From: Duganella sp. CF458
GTDB lineage: Bacteria; Pseudomonadota; Gammaproteobacteria; Burkholderiales; Burkholderiaceae_D
Assembly: GCF_900113115.1 (NCBI RefSeq)
Contig: NZ_FOOF01000015.1
Location: forward strand, 1 to 64,000
Direction of reading: 5' to 3'
Length of the DNA stretch: 64,000 nt
The position numbers were made by a program, and so were the translations under genes. Of this stretch, positions 8,124 through 16,140 are shown piece by piece. The notes below the pieces were generated by a model that did no database searches, had not been told where the DNA came from, and saw only the letters and a program-made list of their open reading frames with translations. Within the stretch, counting starts at the first letter, position 1. Every line of letters begins with the position of its first letter.

Positions 8124-8186
8124 AAAAAATGGGGACGTACCCCATTTTCCGCAATGCGGAAAAATGGGGTACGTCCCCATTTTTTT
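8124..8186. repeat. Nested palindromic repeat (GGGGACGTACCCC type)
   Basis: Two arms of about 30 bases around a one-base centre at 8154 form a nearly perfect inverted repeat (one extra A/T per arm). Each arm contains its own smaller hairpin, AATGGGG...CCCCATT. It lies between the phaR stop (8201) and the rimO promoter, downstream of phaR on its strand, and could end phaR transcription. It has the form of a mobile intergenic repeat element. Confidence 0.85.
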
Positions 8187-8200
8187 CGCCCCTGTTTTTC

Positions 8201-8755
8201 TTACTTTTTATCGGCCGGAGGTGGCGCGAACGGGAAGGTGCCGAAGATATTCTTGCTCTGGTTCTGCATTTGCTCCTGCATTTGCACAAACAGGCTCTTC
8301 GACTGGTCGATGTAGTTATTCATCATGCCTTGCATGATAGGCGCTTGCACATTCATGAACTGGGTCCACATTTCGGGGCTAAAAGACTTGCCGTCGAACG
8401 TGGCGGCCCCTTGCGTGAATTTACGCTGGATATCGGTAAATGCCTGGATATTCTTTTCCAGGTAAGAACCCATCATGCCCTGCATTGCATGACCGTAGAA
8501 ACGGATGATTTGTGCCAGTACGTCGGTAGAGAACATCGGTACGCCACTCGCTTCCTCTTCCAGGATGATCTGGAGCAGGATGCTGCGAGTCAGGTCTTCA
8601 TTTGTCTTGGCGTCAACGACAGTGAACTCCTCGGCGTCGAGCACGAGTTGTTTCACGTCCGTCAGGGTAATGTAGGAACTGGTCTGGGTATCGTAAAGAC
8701 GGCGATTGGGGTATTTCTTAATCAAACGTTCAGTACTTTTCTTTGCACTACTCAT
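8201..8755 (-). CDS. phaR: Polyhydroxyalkanoate synthesis repressor PhaR
   Basis: A 184-residue regulator that binds PHA granules and represses phasin and its own synthesis when no polymer is present. The N-terminal PHB/PHA accumulation regulator DNA-binding domain is clear (RLIKKYPNRRLYDT, then SSYITLTDVKQLV). It is followed by the PHB-binding region (LLQIILEEEASG, FSTDVLAQIIRFYGHAMQGMMGS). The C-terminus is rich in Met and Gln (FVQMQEQMQNQSKNIFG), as is usual in PhaR. It lies directly downstream of phaC on the same strand, separated by 97 bases that hold a TATAAT box and TTGCAA motifs. Confidence 0.95.
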   Translation of the reverse strand: MSSAKKSTERLIKKYPNRRLYDTQTSSYITLTDVKQLVLDAEEFTVVDAKTNEDLTRSILLQIILEEEASGVPMFSTDVLAQIIRFYGHAMQGMMGSYLEKNIQAFTDIQRKFTQGAATFDGKSFSPEMWTQFMNVQAPIMQGMMNNYIDQSKSLFVQMQEQMQNQSKNIFGTFPFAPPPADKK

Positions 8756-8787
8756 CGCTGTGTCCCGTTGATATTATTTGCAACCCC

Positions 8788-8793
8788 ATTATA
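8788..8793 (-). promoter_or_regulatory. Candidate -10 box for phaR
   Basis: TATAAT on the minus strand, 32 bases upstream of the phaR ATG, preceded by an A/T tract. No convincing -35 at 16-18 bases. It suggests phaR has its own promoter separate from phaC. Confidence 0.45.
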
Positions 8794-8824
8794 GGGCGAA
8801 AAAAAAGCTTTTGGCACGACAATA

Positions 8825-8835
8825 TTGCATTGCAA
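8825..8835. promoter_or_regulatory. TTGCA palindrome, candidate PhaR operator
   Basis: TTGCATTGCAA is a perfect palindrome (TTGCA-T-TGCAA) in the phaC-phaR gap; a further TTTGCAA lies at 8777-8783 next to the -10 box. PhaR proteins are known to bind TGC-rich inverted sequences near their own promoters. Autoregulation here is an inference. Confidence 0.35.
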
Positions 8836-8852
8836 CTTAACGTTACCAAAAA

Positions 8853-10574
8853 TCAATCGGCCTTAGCCTTAACATAACGTCCAGGTGCTGCTTCGATCGG
8901 TTCGTATTTGGCGTTGCCCAGCTTACTGCGCGCCTTCACATCCTTGCCGCCATGGCTTGCCAGGAATTCCGACCATTCGCTCCACCAGCTACCCGGATGC
9001 TCGGCGGCACCGCTGAACCACTCGTCATGCGAGGCCGGACGGGCGTCATTGGTCCAGTAGCTGCGCTTTTTCTTGGCGGCGGGGTTGATCACGCCGGCGA
9101 TATGGCCGGAGGCGCCCAGGATGAACTTGTTCAGTTCGGGGTGCTTGTTGTTCAGTAGCTTGGTCGATTGGTAAGCCGAATTCCACGGCACGATATGGTC
9201 TTCGCGCGAAGCATAGATGAAGGCTGGCGCGTGGATCTTCGACAAATCGATTTTTTCTCCCGCCACGGTCAGCTTGCCCGGCACTTTCAGGCTGTTTTCC
9301 AGGTAAGTGTTGCGCAGGTACCAGCAGAACATCGGGCCTGGCAGGTTGGTCGAATCGGAATTCCAGTACAGCAGGTCGAATGGCGGCGGCTCGTTGCCCT
9401 TCAGGTAGTTCGACTGCACGTAATTCCACACCAGGTCGTTCGGGCGCAGGCTGGAGAACGTGCTGGCCAGGTCGCGGCCCGGCATCAGGCCGCCGGATTT
9501 CAGCGTCTGCTCGCGCAACTGCACCTGCGGCTCGTCGACAAACACGTTCAGCACGCCGGTATCGCTGAAGTCCAGGAAGGTGGTCAGCAGCGTGATGCCG
9601 GCCGCCGGCTGCTCGCCGCGCGCGGCCAGCACGGCCAAGGCGGTCGACAGCAAGGTGCCGCCAACGCAGAAGCCCAGCACATTCAGCTTGTCCTGCCTGG
9701 TGATTTCGCGGGCGATGTTGATCGCGGTGATCGTGCCCTTTTCGATGTAATCGTCCCAGGTGGTGCCGGCCAGCGACTGGTCCGGATTGCGCCAGGAGAC
9801 CAGGAACACGGTGTTGCCCTGCTCCACCGCATAACGCACCAGCGAGTTCTCAGGCTGCAGGTCAAGGATGTAGTACTTGTTGATGCAGGGCGGCACCATC
9901 AGCAGGGGGCGCTCGCGCACGGTCTTGGTCAACGGCGTGTACTGGATCAACTGGAACAGCTCGTTCTCGTACACCACCTGGCCTTCGGTGGTGGCCAGGT
10001 TGCGGCCCACTTCGAATGCCTTCTCATCGGACAGGGAAATATGGCCCTTCTGGATATCGCCCAGCAGGTTGGCCAGTCCCTTGGTCAGGCTTTCGCCCTT
10101 GGTTTCGATCAGCTTCTGGTGCGCTTCCGGGTTCGTAGCCAGGAAGTTGGCCGGCGACATGGCATCGACCACCTGTTGCACCGCAAAGCGGATTTTCTGT
10201 TTCTGGTGAGGGCTGGCGTCAACGGCTTCCGCCATTTGCATGAGGAATTTGCTGTTTAGCAGGTATGATGCCGCATTGAACGCGGACACCGGATTGGCCT
10301 GCCAGGCTTCGGACGAAAAGCGGCGGTCCTTCAGGGACGGCGCTTTGCCCGTGGTCAGGAATTCCTGCCACAGCGCACCGAACTCGCCCATGTATTCGTT
10401 TCGCATCTGCTCCATCGCCTCCGGGCGAACGGTAGCACCTGCATCGCGCAGCAGTGCGGCGCCTGGGACAGCATCCATTTCCGGCATCATCTTGAACCAG
10501 GATTGCCATTGGTTGGGATCGCTGATTTGCGCCATCCATGCGTTTGCGAAGGCTTGCGGGTCGGGCATGTTCAT
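8853..10574 (-). CDS. phaC: Class I poly(R)-hydroxyalkanoate synthase PhaC
   Basis: A 573-residue class I synthase that polymerises (R)-3-hydroxyacyl-CoA on the surface of PHA granules. The N-terminal PhaC domain is followed by the alpha/beta-hydrolase fold. The lipase-like box GFCVGG carries the nucleophile Cys303, and DHIVPW and SGHIAGVINP supply the expected Asp and His of the triad. Length agrees with class I enzymes, which work without PhaE or PhaR-type partner subunits. phaA and phaB are not in the window. phaR follows on the same strand. A small membrane-protein gene starts divergently only 36 bases away. Confidence 0.96.
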   Translation of the reverse strand: MNMPDPQAFANAWMAQISDPNQWQSWFKMMPEMDAVPGAALLRDAGATVRPEAMEQMRNEYMGEFGALWQEFLTTGKAPSLKDRRFSSEAWQANPVSAFNAASYLLNSKFLMQMAEAVDASPHQKQKIRFAVQQVVDAMSPANFLATNPEAHQKLIETKGESLTKGLANLLGDIQKGHISLSDEKAFEVGRNLATTEGQVVYENELFQLIQYTPLTKTVRERPLLMVPPCINKYYILDLQPENSLVRYAVEQGNTVFLVSWRNPDQSLAGTTWDDYIEKGTITAINIAREITRQDKLNVLGFCVGGTLLSTALAVLAARGEQPAAGITLLTTFLDFSDTGVLNVFVDEPQVQLREQTLKSGGLMPGRDLASTFSSLRPNDLVWNYVQSNYLKGNEPPPFDLLYWNSDSTNLPGPMFCWYLRNTYLENSLKVPGKLTVAGEKIDLSKIHAPAFIYASREDHIVPWNSAYQSTKLLNNKHPELNKFILGASGHIAGVINPAAKKKRSYWTNDARPASHDEWFSGAAEHPGSWWSEWSEFLASHGGKDVKARSKLGNAKYEPIEAAPGRYVKAKAD

Positions 10575-10610
10575 TTTCTAAGTCCGTTAAAAATACAATT
10601 TGGAAGAAAA

Positions 10611-10811
10611 ATGTTGATTGTTGCTATTGCCTGGCTCTACGTCACAATCCTGATGGCGTTCACGGAACCAACTGTGGTCGCCGGCATTATGACCTTCCTG
10701 CTGTATGGCCTGTTGCCATTAGGAATACTATTTTATCTAACAGGCGGCAAACGCCGCAAACGCAAACGGGCAGCCGAAGCCGCCCGTCGTAATGATCCAC
10801 CTACTCCTTGA
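10611..10811 (+). CDS. Small two-helix membrane protein
   Basis: A 66-residue protein starting at an ATG with GGAAG 6 bases upstream. It has two hydrophobic segments (MLIVAIAWLYVTILMAF and IMTFLLYGLLPLGILFYL) and a strongly basic, cytoplasmic-looking tail (GGKRRKRKRAAEAARR). Similar small unnamed proteins occur in related bacteria, but the function is unknown. Its start is 36 bases from the phaC start, divergently, so its promoter must overlap the phaC 5' end. Its stop overlaps the pgeF stop by 11 bases, convergently. Confidence 0.6.
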   Translation: MLIVAIAWLYVTILMAFTEPTVVAGIMTFLLYGLLPLGILFYLTGGKRRKRKRAAEAARRNDPPTP

Positions 10812-11643
10812 TCCAGATCAAACTCGCCTGCCTTCCGGTGACCTTATCCCTGCGGTAGGAATAGAAGCGGCTGGCGTCGGTGACCGTACATAAGTCACCG
10901 CCGGCCACGTCGCTCACACCGACCCGGCGCAGCGCCAGGCGCGCCAGCGCGTAAATGTCCGCCAGGTATTTGCCGGGCTTTCCGGGCCGGGCAACGAAGG
11001 TTGCGCGCACTGCCGTTTCGCCAGCCTCACCCTCGCCCGCAGCAACCGCGCCGGCCAGGAAGGCCGCCAAGACATCTTCGCCAACTTCGAATTCCTGCGG
11101 GCCGATCGCCGGACCAAGCCAGGCGATGATTTCGCCGCCACCCTCGCTGGTGCCGGCCTCGGCGCGCATGCCGTCGACTGTCGCCTCCAGTATGCCCCCG
11201 GCCAGGCTGCGCCAGCCCGCGTGGGCCGCGCCGACCACGCTGCCGGCGCGATTCGTCAGCAGGACTGGCAGGCAATCCGCCGTCTGGATGGCACACACGG
11301 CACCCGGCATGGCTGCAAAGCTGGCATCCGCTTCCGGCACTTCGCCCCGTCCAAGCCGGTCGGCGCGCACTACCGCCGTACCGTGGACTTGCGACAGCCA
11401 GGCCGGCTCGGTCGGCAAGCGCCCGCGCAGGATGGCGCGGTTGAATGCCACATTCGAAGGATCGTCGCCAACGTGCACGCCGAGGTTCAGGCCGCCGCCA
11501 GCCGTAGCGATGGCCTGCGGGCCCGGCCCGTAAGGCTCCGGGCTCACGCCGCCGCGCCGCGTGGTGCAGACAAAACCGATATTGGCCGGCGCGCCGGGCC
11601 AGTCAGGCACCAGCCATTGCGCCCCTTGGAAAGATTGCTGCAT
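10801..11643 (-). CDS. pgeF: Multi-copper polyphenol oxidase family / purine nucleoside phosphorylase PgeF (YfiH)
   Basis: A 280-residue YfiH/DUF152 protein. Metal-site signatures are visible in order: LSQVHGTAVV, the CAIQTADCLPVLL cysteine motif and AHAGWRSLAGG. Members have been described as laccase-like, as zinc-dependent purine nucleoside phosphorylases/deaminases, and as editors of peptidoglycan precursor synthesis. The ATG begins immediately after the rluD stop codon with no spacer, so the two genes are translationally coupled, an arrangement common in proteobacteria. Confidence 0.9.
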   Translation of the reverse strand: MQQSFQGAQWLVPDWPGAPANIGFVCTTRRGGVSPEPYGPGPQAIATAGGGLNLGVHVGDDPSNVAFNRAILRGRLPTEPAWLSQVHGTAVVRADRLGRGEVPEADASFAAMPGAVCAIQTADCLPVLLTNRAGSVVGAAHAGWRSLAGGILEATVDGMRAEAGTSEGGGEIIAWLGPAIGPQEFEVGEDVLAAFLAGAVAAGEGEAGETAVRATFVARPGKPGKYLADIYALARLALRRVGVSDVAGGDLCTVTDASRFYSYRRDKVTGRQASLIWIKE

Positions 11644-12726
11644 TTATTCGTCGTCGAATTCGTCGTCGTAGATATCGTAGTCTTCGTACTCGCCATGCTC
11701 GGCTGCAGCGGCGGTCAGGACCGATTCATCAGGCTCCTCGATGCCGGCCCGCTCCATCAGTTCCTTGAAGTCATCGGCCAGCGGCACTACCCACTCCATT
11801 GGCTCGCTGCTCATCGGGTGAACCAGGCCGAGGCGGCGCGCCTGCAGCGCCTGGCGCGGGAATACGCTGGCCATATGCTGCTTGCCGTAGACCTGGTCGC
11901 CGATCAGCGAAAAACCCAGGTGCGCCATGTGCACGCGGATCTGGTGCGTGCGGCCGGTCTCCAGGCGGCACTGCACCAGCGATACCGGACGACCATCCAG
12001 CACACCTTCCGCCAGGCGCTGGTAATGGGTAATCGCCGGCTTGGAGCCCATGCTGGTCGACACCGCCATCTTCACACGGTCCTTCTGGTCGCGGCCCATG
12101 GATGCGTCGATCGTGCCGCTCATGCGCGGGGTACCCCACACGATGCACCAATAGACGCGCTTCACGGTACGGGCTTGCAGCTGGCGTACCAGGTCGGTCT
12201 GGGTCGGCAGGTCCTTGCCTACCACCATCAGGCCGCTGGTGTCCTTGTCCAGGCGATGGACGATGCCGGCGCGCGGCACGCCGCCCAGTTGCGGCCAGCG
12301 GTGCAACAGGCCATTCAGCATGGTGCCGGACCAGTTGCCGGCGCCCGGATGCACGACCAGGCCGGCCGGCTTGTTAATGACCAACAGGTTATCGTCCTCG
12401 AACACGATATCGAGCGGCACGTCTTCCGGGGTGAACGCCACGTCTTCCGGCGCCGGCTGCGGGATTACCAGGATTTTTTCATCGCCATACACGGTGGCGC
12501 GGACCTTGGCCGGCTTGCCATCGACCGTCACATGGCCTTCTTCGATCCAGGATTGCAGGCGGCCGCGCGAAAACTGTGGCACCAGGCGGGCCACCACTTT
12601 GTCCAGGCGCTCGCCGCAGTCGGATTTGCTCAGTTCGAGCTCGATCGGCGCGAGGGGATCGGCCAGGGTATCACCTTCAAAATCGGCGTCAAAATCGTTA
12701 TCAGGCACTTGTTCTGCCGAATTCAT
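11644..12726 (-). CDS. rluD: 23S rRNA pseudouridine synthase RluD
   Basis: Converts uridines 1911, 1915 and 1917 of 23S rRNA helix 69 to pseudouridine. The S4 RNA-binding domain comes first (ERLDKVVARLVPQFSRGRLQSWI), then the catalytic domain with the HRLDKDTSGLM motif containing the active-site Asp. The motif GRTHQIRVHMAHLG is also typical. The ATG at 12726 gives 360 residues; a GTG at 12744 is an alternative. Both ends are unusual: an acidic N-terminus (EQVPDNDFDADFEGD) and a long acidic tail (EHGEYEDYDIYDDEFDDE). It is divergent from bamD, the common arrangement, and pgeF follows. Confidence 0.93.
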   Translation of the reverse strand: MNSAEQVPDNDFDADFEGDTLADPLAPIELELSKSDCGERLDKVVARLVPQFSRGRLQSWIEEGHVTVDGKPAKVRATVYGDEKILVIPQPAPEDVAFTPEDVPLDIVFEDDNLLVINKPAGLVVHPGAGNWSGTMLNGLLHRWPQLGGVPRAGIVHRLDKDTSGLMVVGKDLPTQTDLVRQLQARTVKRVYWCIVWGTPRMSGTIDASMGRDQKDRVKMAVSTSMGSKPAITHYQRLAEGVLDGRPVSLVQCRLETGRTHQIRVHMAHLGFSLIGDQVYGKQHMASVFPRQALQARRLGLVHPMSSEPMEWVVPLADDFKELMERAGIEEPDESVLTAAAAEHGEYEDYDIYDDEFDDE

Positions 12727-12759
12727 CTCAGGTTTCAATATCACAGCATTCCCATCGGC

Positions 12760-12765
12760 TATAAT
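12760..12765 (+). promoter_or_regulatory. Candidate -10 box for bamD
   Basis: TATAAT on the plus strand, 44 bases before the bamD ATG, in the rluD-bamD divergent gap. No strong -35 hexamer at the right distance. Confidence 0.45.
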
Positions 12766-12809
12766 CAGCCAAGTTTAGTATTTTGGTTAACGATTCCTTG
12801 CACATCAAC

Positions 12810-13607
12810 ATGCAAAAAAAATTATCAGTAGTTGCAGCAACAGTCGTACTGTTTAGTTTGTCAGCTTGTGGCCTGTTACCAGAACGCGCGGACGAGACTC
12901 GAGGCTGGTCCGCAACGAAATTATACTCGGAGGCCAAGGATGAACAGGCTAGCGGCAACTATGAACGTGCCGTCCAGCTCTTCGAACGCCTCGAATCGAG
13001 CTACCCGTTCGGCACTTATGCGCAACAGGCGCAGATGGAAATCGCCTATTCCCACTACAAGGCCCAAGACCAGGCCCAGGCCTTGGCTGCCGTGGAGCGC
13101 TTCATCAAGCTGCATCCGAACCATCAAAGCGTTGACTATATGTACTACCTGCGCGGCCTGGTGAACTTCAACGACTCGATCGGCCTGCTGAACTTCCTGT
13201 ACGAGCAAGACCCGGCGGAACGTGACCCGAAAGCCACCCGCGAAGCTTTTGCCGCCTTCAAGGCTTTGGTCGAAAAGTTTCCTGAAAGCAAATATACGCC
13301 GGACGCGATCGATCGCATGAAGTACCTGATCAATGCAATGGCGAAGTATGAAGTCTATGTGGCGCGTTATTACTACCGCCGCGGGGCCTACCTGGCAGCG
13401 GTCAACCGCGCCCAGGGCGTGCTGACCGATTACGCGGATTCGCCATCCATCGAGGAAGCGCTGGCGATCATGTACCGCGGCTACGACAAGATGGGTAACC
13501 CGACGCTGCGCGACGATACCAAGCGCGTCTTCGTGAAAAACTTCCCTGACAGCAAGATGCTGGAAGACGACGGCATCAAGAAGAAGGCCTGGTACAACGT
13601 CTGGTGA
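12810..13607 (+). CDS. bamD: Outer membrane assembly lipoprotein BamD
   Basis: Essential lipoprotein of the beta-barrel assembly machine, placed at the periplasmic face of the outer membrane. The ATG at 12810 begins a type II signal peptide, MQKKLSVVAATVVLFSLSAC, with the lipidated residue Cys20, so the in-frame upstream start is rejected. The mature part is the TPR-like BamD fold: AKDEQASGNYERAVQLFERLESSYPFG is followed by AYSHYKAQDQAQAL and HQSVDYMYYLRGL, and the conserved FPESKYTPDA and YYYRRGAYLAAVNR also occur. The length of 265 residues is normal. It is divergent from rluD. Confidence 0.95.
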   Translation: MQKKLSVVAATVVLFSLSACGLLPERADETRGWSATKLYSEAKDEQASGNYERAVQLFERLESSYPFGTYAQQAQMEIAYSHYKAQDQAQALAAVERFIKLHPNHQSVDYMYYLRGLVNFNDSIGLLNFLYEQDPAERDPKATREAFAAFKALVEKFPESKYTPDAIDRMKYLINAMAKYEVYVARYYYRRGAYLAAVNRAQGVLTDYADSPSIEEALAIMYRGYDKMGNPTLRDDTKRVFVKNFPDSKMLEDDGIKKKAWYNVW

Positions 13608-13614
13608 TGAAGCG

Positions 13615-13640
13615 AGCGCCTGCCCCACTGGGCGGGCGCT
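13615..13640. terminator. Hairpin between convergent bamD and yaaA
   Basis: AGCGCCTGCCC and GGGCGGGCGCT pair over 11 positions with one G-T wobble and a four-base loop. There is no T-run on either side, so it is a weak or bidirectional terminator between two convergent genes. Confidence 0.5.
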
Positions 13641-13646
13641 TCAGCA

Positions 13647-14405
13647 TCAGGCTGCGATCTTGCGGCGGAACACCCAGGTAGTGTCATTCGAGGCGTCGGC
13701 TTCGAATTTGTAGCCATCCATATCGAACTTCTTCAGCTTGCCCGGCTCGGTGATGTTATGCACCGCCGCATAACGCGCCAGCATGCCGCGCGCCCGTTTG
13801 GCGAAGAAGGAAATGATCTTGTATTTGCCGCCCTTCCAGTCCTCGAAGACTGGCGTGATCACCGGCATATCCAGTTTCTTCGGCTTGACCGACTTGAAAT
13901 ACTCGTCCGAAGCCAGGTTGACCAGCACCGGCGAGCCTTCCTTGTTCAGCGCCTCGGTAATCATGTCGCCCCAGAATTCGTAAAGGTTCTTGCCGCGCGG
14001 GTTCTGCAGGCGGGTGCCCATTTCCAGGCGGTGCGGGTGGATCAGGTCCAGCGGCTTCAGCATCCCGTACAGGCCGGACAGGATGCGGATGCGCGACTGC
14101 GTGTAATCGAGCTGCTTGGCCGACATGGAGCGCGCATCGAGGCCGTCATAGACGTCGCCGTTGAAGGTCATGACAGCCTGCCGCGCCTCGCTGGTGTCCT
14201 TGGTCCAGGTGGCGTAGCGCGCCACGTTCAGGGTCGACAAGGCATCGGACAGGTCCATCAGTTCGCCCAATTGATTCGGCGAGAAGTCGCGCAGGCGCTC
14301 GATCAACTGCTCCGAATGATCAAGGAACGCAGGCTGCGTTGCGAGTTTGGTGGTTGACGGGGTTTCCAGGTCAAGACTTTTTGCAGGCGACAGCACAATC
14401 AGCAT
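13647..14405 (-). CDS. yaaA: Peroxide stress protein YaaA (DUF328/UPF0246)
   Basis: A 252-residue protein of the YaaA family, which in E. coli lowers free iron during peroxide stress and has a DNA-binding fold. Visible signatures are the N-terminal [40 protein letters not shown] and NLASDEYFK, with the C-terminal [14 protein letters not shown]. The ATG at 14405 is chosen because homologues start at MLIVLSPAK; three upstream codons are open but unlikely. It faces the PIN-domain gene across a 32-base divergent gap. Confidence 0.93.
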   Translation of the reverse strand: MLIVLSPAKSLDLETPSTTKLATQPAFLDHSEQLIERLRDFSPNQLGELMDLSDALSTLNVARYATWTKDTSEARQAVMTFNGDVYDGLDARSMSAKQLDYTQSRIRILSGLYGMLKPLDLIHPHRLEMGTRLQNPRGKNLYEFWGDMITEALNKEGSPVLVNLASDEYFKSVKPKKLDMPVITPVFEDWKGGKYKIISFFAKRARGMLARYAAVHNITEPGKLKKFDMDGYKFEADASNDTTWVFRRKIAA

Positions 14406-14437
14406 AAGATTCAAAATTCAAAACGAAAAACCTCGAC

Positions 14438-14887
14438 ATGATACCCGTTCCACCGCATATTTCACCTAAGCGCATCGTCATCGACACCAATGTATGCCTC
14501 GACCTGTTCGTTTTCCAGGACCCGCGCTGGGCATCCCTGCTGGTGGCGATTGAAAGCGGCGCGGTCGAAGCGATCACGCGTGCCGACTGCCGGGCCGAAT
14601 ACCTGTTCGTCCTGAACTACCCTCACCTGCCGCTCGATGAACACACGCGCCCTGCCAGCGCAGCTCGATTCGACCGGTACATCAAGGTGGTGCAGCCGCC
14701 GGAATCGGGCGCGCGGCTACCGGTGTGCACCGACCGCGACGACCAAAAGTTCCTGGAACTGGCGCGCGACGCGCAGGCCGACATCCTGATCACCAAGGAC
14801 AAGGCCCTGCTCAAGCTGGCCAAGCGCCTCGCGAAAGCCGGCATGTTCAAAGTCATGCAGCCGGAAAAATGGAGCCTGGAGGCTTGA
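14438..14887 (+). CDS. PIN-domain protein (COG1569-type putative toxin)
   Basis: A 149-residue PIN-domain ribonuclease-like protein. Acidic metal-binding residues are visible at VIDTNVCLD (Asp16), the CTDRDDQKFLELA motif, and ADILITKDKALL near the C-terminus. COG1569 proteins are often listed as toxin components, but no antitoxin-like small gene lies on either side here. It may therefore be an orphan or a housekeeping nuclease. It starts 32 bases from yaaA, divergently, and the aminotransferase gene follows after 80 bases. Confidence 0.85.
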   Translation: MIPVPPHISPKRIVIDTNVCLDLFVFQDPRWASLLVAIESGAVEAITRADCRAEYLFVLNYPHLPLDEHTRPASAARFDRYIKVVQPPESGARLPVCTDRDDQKFLELARDAQADILITKDKALLKLAKRLAKAGMFKVMQPEKWSLEA

Positions 14888-14967
14888 CTTTCTGGTTTTA
14901 CCCTCGGGGCAACACTTGTTTTATTCGGCTGCGCTAGAATGGAAAAAATGTCCATTTCGTAAGCACG

Positions 14968-16122
14968 ATGAAACAACTGACCTCCCGCCTGCCGCACATC
15001 GGCACCACCATTTTCTCGCGCATGTCGGCCCTGGCCGGGCAGCATGGCGCGGTCAACCTGGGCCAGGGCTTCCCTGATTTTGCCTGCGATCCGAAGCTGG
15101 TCGACATGGTCACCGTCGCCATGCGCGAAGGTTATAACCAATATCCCACCGGCGTCGGCGCGCTCGAACTGCGCCAGGCTATCGCCGACAAGATCGACCG
15201 CATTTACGGCCACCGTTACGACGTCAACACCGAGATCACCGTCACGCCCGGCGCAACGGAGGCGCTGACCACCGCCATCCTGTGCAGCGTGCACCCCGGC
15301 GATGAAGTGATCGTGATCGAACCGGCTTACGACAGCTACCTGCCCGCCATCGAACTGGCTGGCGGCGTGCCGGTCCTGGTGCAGATGGAAGTGTCGCCGC
15401 ACGGCGGATTCAGCGTGCCATGGGCGCGCGTGGAAGCAGCCGTTTCGCCGCGCACGCGCATGATCATCATCAATACGCCGCACAATCCGACCGGCAGCGT
15501 GCTGCGCGCGGCCGATATGGAGGCGCTGCGCCAGATCGTGCGCGACACCAACATCCTGATCCTGTCCGACGAAGTCTACGAACACATGGTCTACGACGGC
15601 CATCGGCATGAATCGATGTGCCGCTATCCGGACCTAGCCGAGCGCTCCTTTGTGGTATCCAGCTTCGGCAAGACCTATCACGTAACAGGTTGGAAAGTCG
15701 GCTACGTCGCCGCACCGGCAATGATGTCGCTCGAGTTCCGCAAGGTCCACCAGTACAACGTGTTCTCGGTGAACACGCCTATGCAGCATGGCATCGCCAG
15801 CTATATGGCCGATCCCGCGCCATACGTCGGGCTGCCGGCTTTTTACCAGCGCAAGCGGGACCTGTTCCGCAAAGGCCTGGAGGGCAGCCGTTTTGAATTG
15901 CTGCCGGCCGACGGAACCTATTTCCAGTGCGTGCGCTATGACCGCATCTCCTCCCATCCGGAGGCGGATTTTGCGGAATGGCTGACCAGCGAAATCAAGG
16001 TAGCCGCCATTCCCGTCTCGGCTTTCTATCGCGACGGCAAAGATTCCGGCATCGTGCGCTTCTGCTTTGCAAAAAAAGACGAGACGCTGGGGCTCGCACT
16101 GGAGCGACTGGCGCGCGTATAA
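14968..16122 (+). CDS. Methionine-type PLP aminotransferase
   Basis: A 384-residue class I/II aminotransferase resembling E. coli YbdL, which transaminates methionine and related 2-oxo acids. Signatures are NLGQGFPDFACDP near the N-terminus, ITVTPGATEAL, NTPHNPTGSV, the cofactor-binding segment SDEVYEHMVYDG, and the Schiff-base lysine in SSFGKTYHVTGWK (Lys235). The C-terminal IVRFCFAKKDETL fits the subfamily. The preceding 80-base gap contains a TAGAAT -10-like box at 14935-14940. It may be cotranscribed with the HD-domain gene that starts 18 bases downstream. Confidence 0.9.
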   Translation: MKQLTSRLPHIGTTIFSRMSALAGQHGAVNLGQGFPDFACDPKLVDMVTVAMREGYNQYPTGVGALELRQAIADKIDRIYGHRYDVNTEITVTPGATEALTTAILCSVHPGDEVIVIEPAYDSYLPAIELAGGVPVLVQMEVSPHGGFSVPWARVEAAVSPRTRMIIINTPHNPTGSVLRAADMEALRQIVRDTNILILSDEVYEHMVYDGHRHESMCRYPDLAERSFVVSSFGKTYHVTGWKVGYVAAPAMMSLEFRKVHQYNVFSVNTPMQHGIASYMADPAPYVGLPAFYQRKRDLFRKGLEGSRFELLPADGTYFQCVRYDRISSHPEADFAEWLTSEIKVAAIPVSAFYRDGKDSGIVRFCFAKKDETLGLALERLARV

Positions 16123-16140
16123 CAACATCGGGGACAGATC

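Noticed and set aside
8812-8828. Sigma-54-like TGGCAC...TTGC sequence in the phaC-phaR gap
   Set aside because: The GG and GC are 12 bases apart, not 10, and no plus-strand gene follows.
14438-14887. Type II toxin-antitoxin pair around the PIN-domain gene
   Set aside because: No small antitoxin-like gene lies immediately upstream or downstream; only the toxin-like PIN protein is supported.
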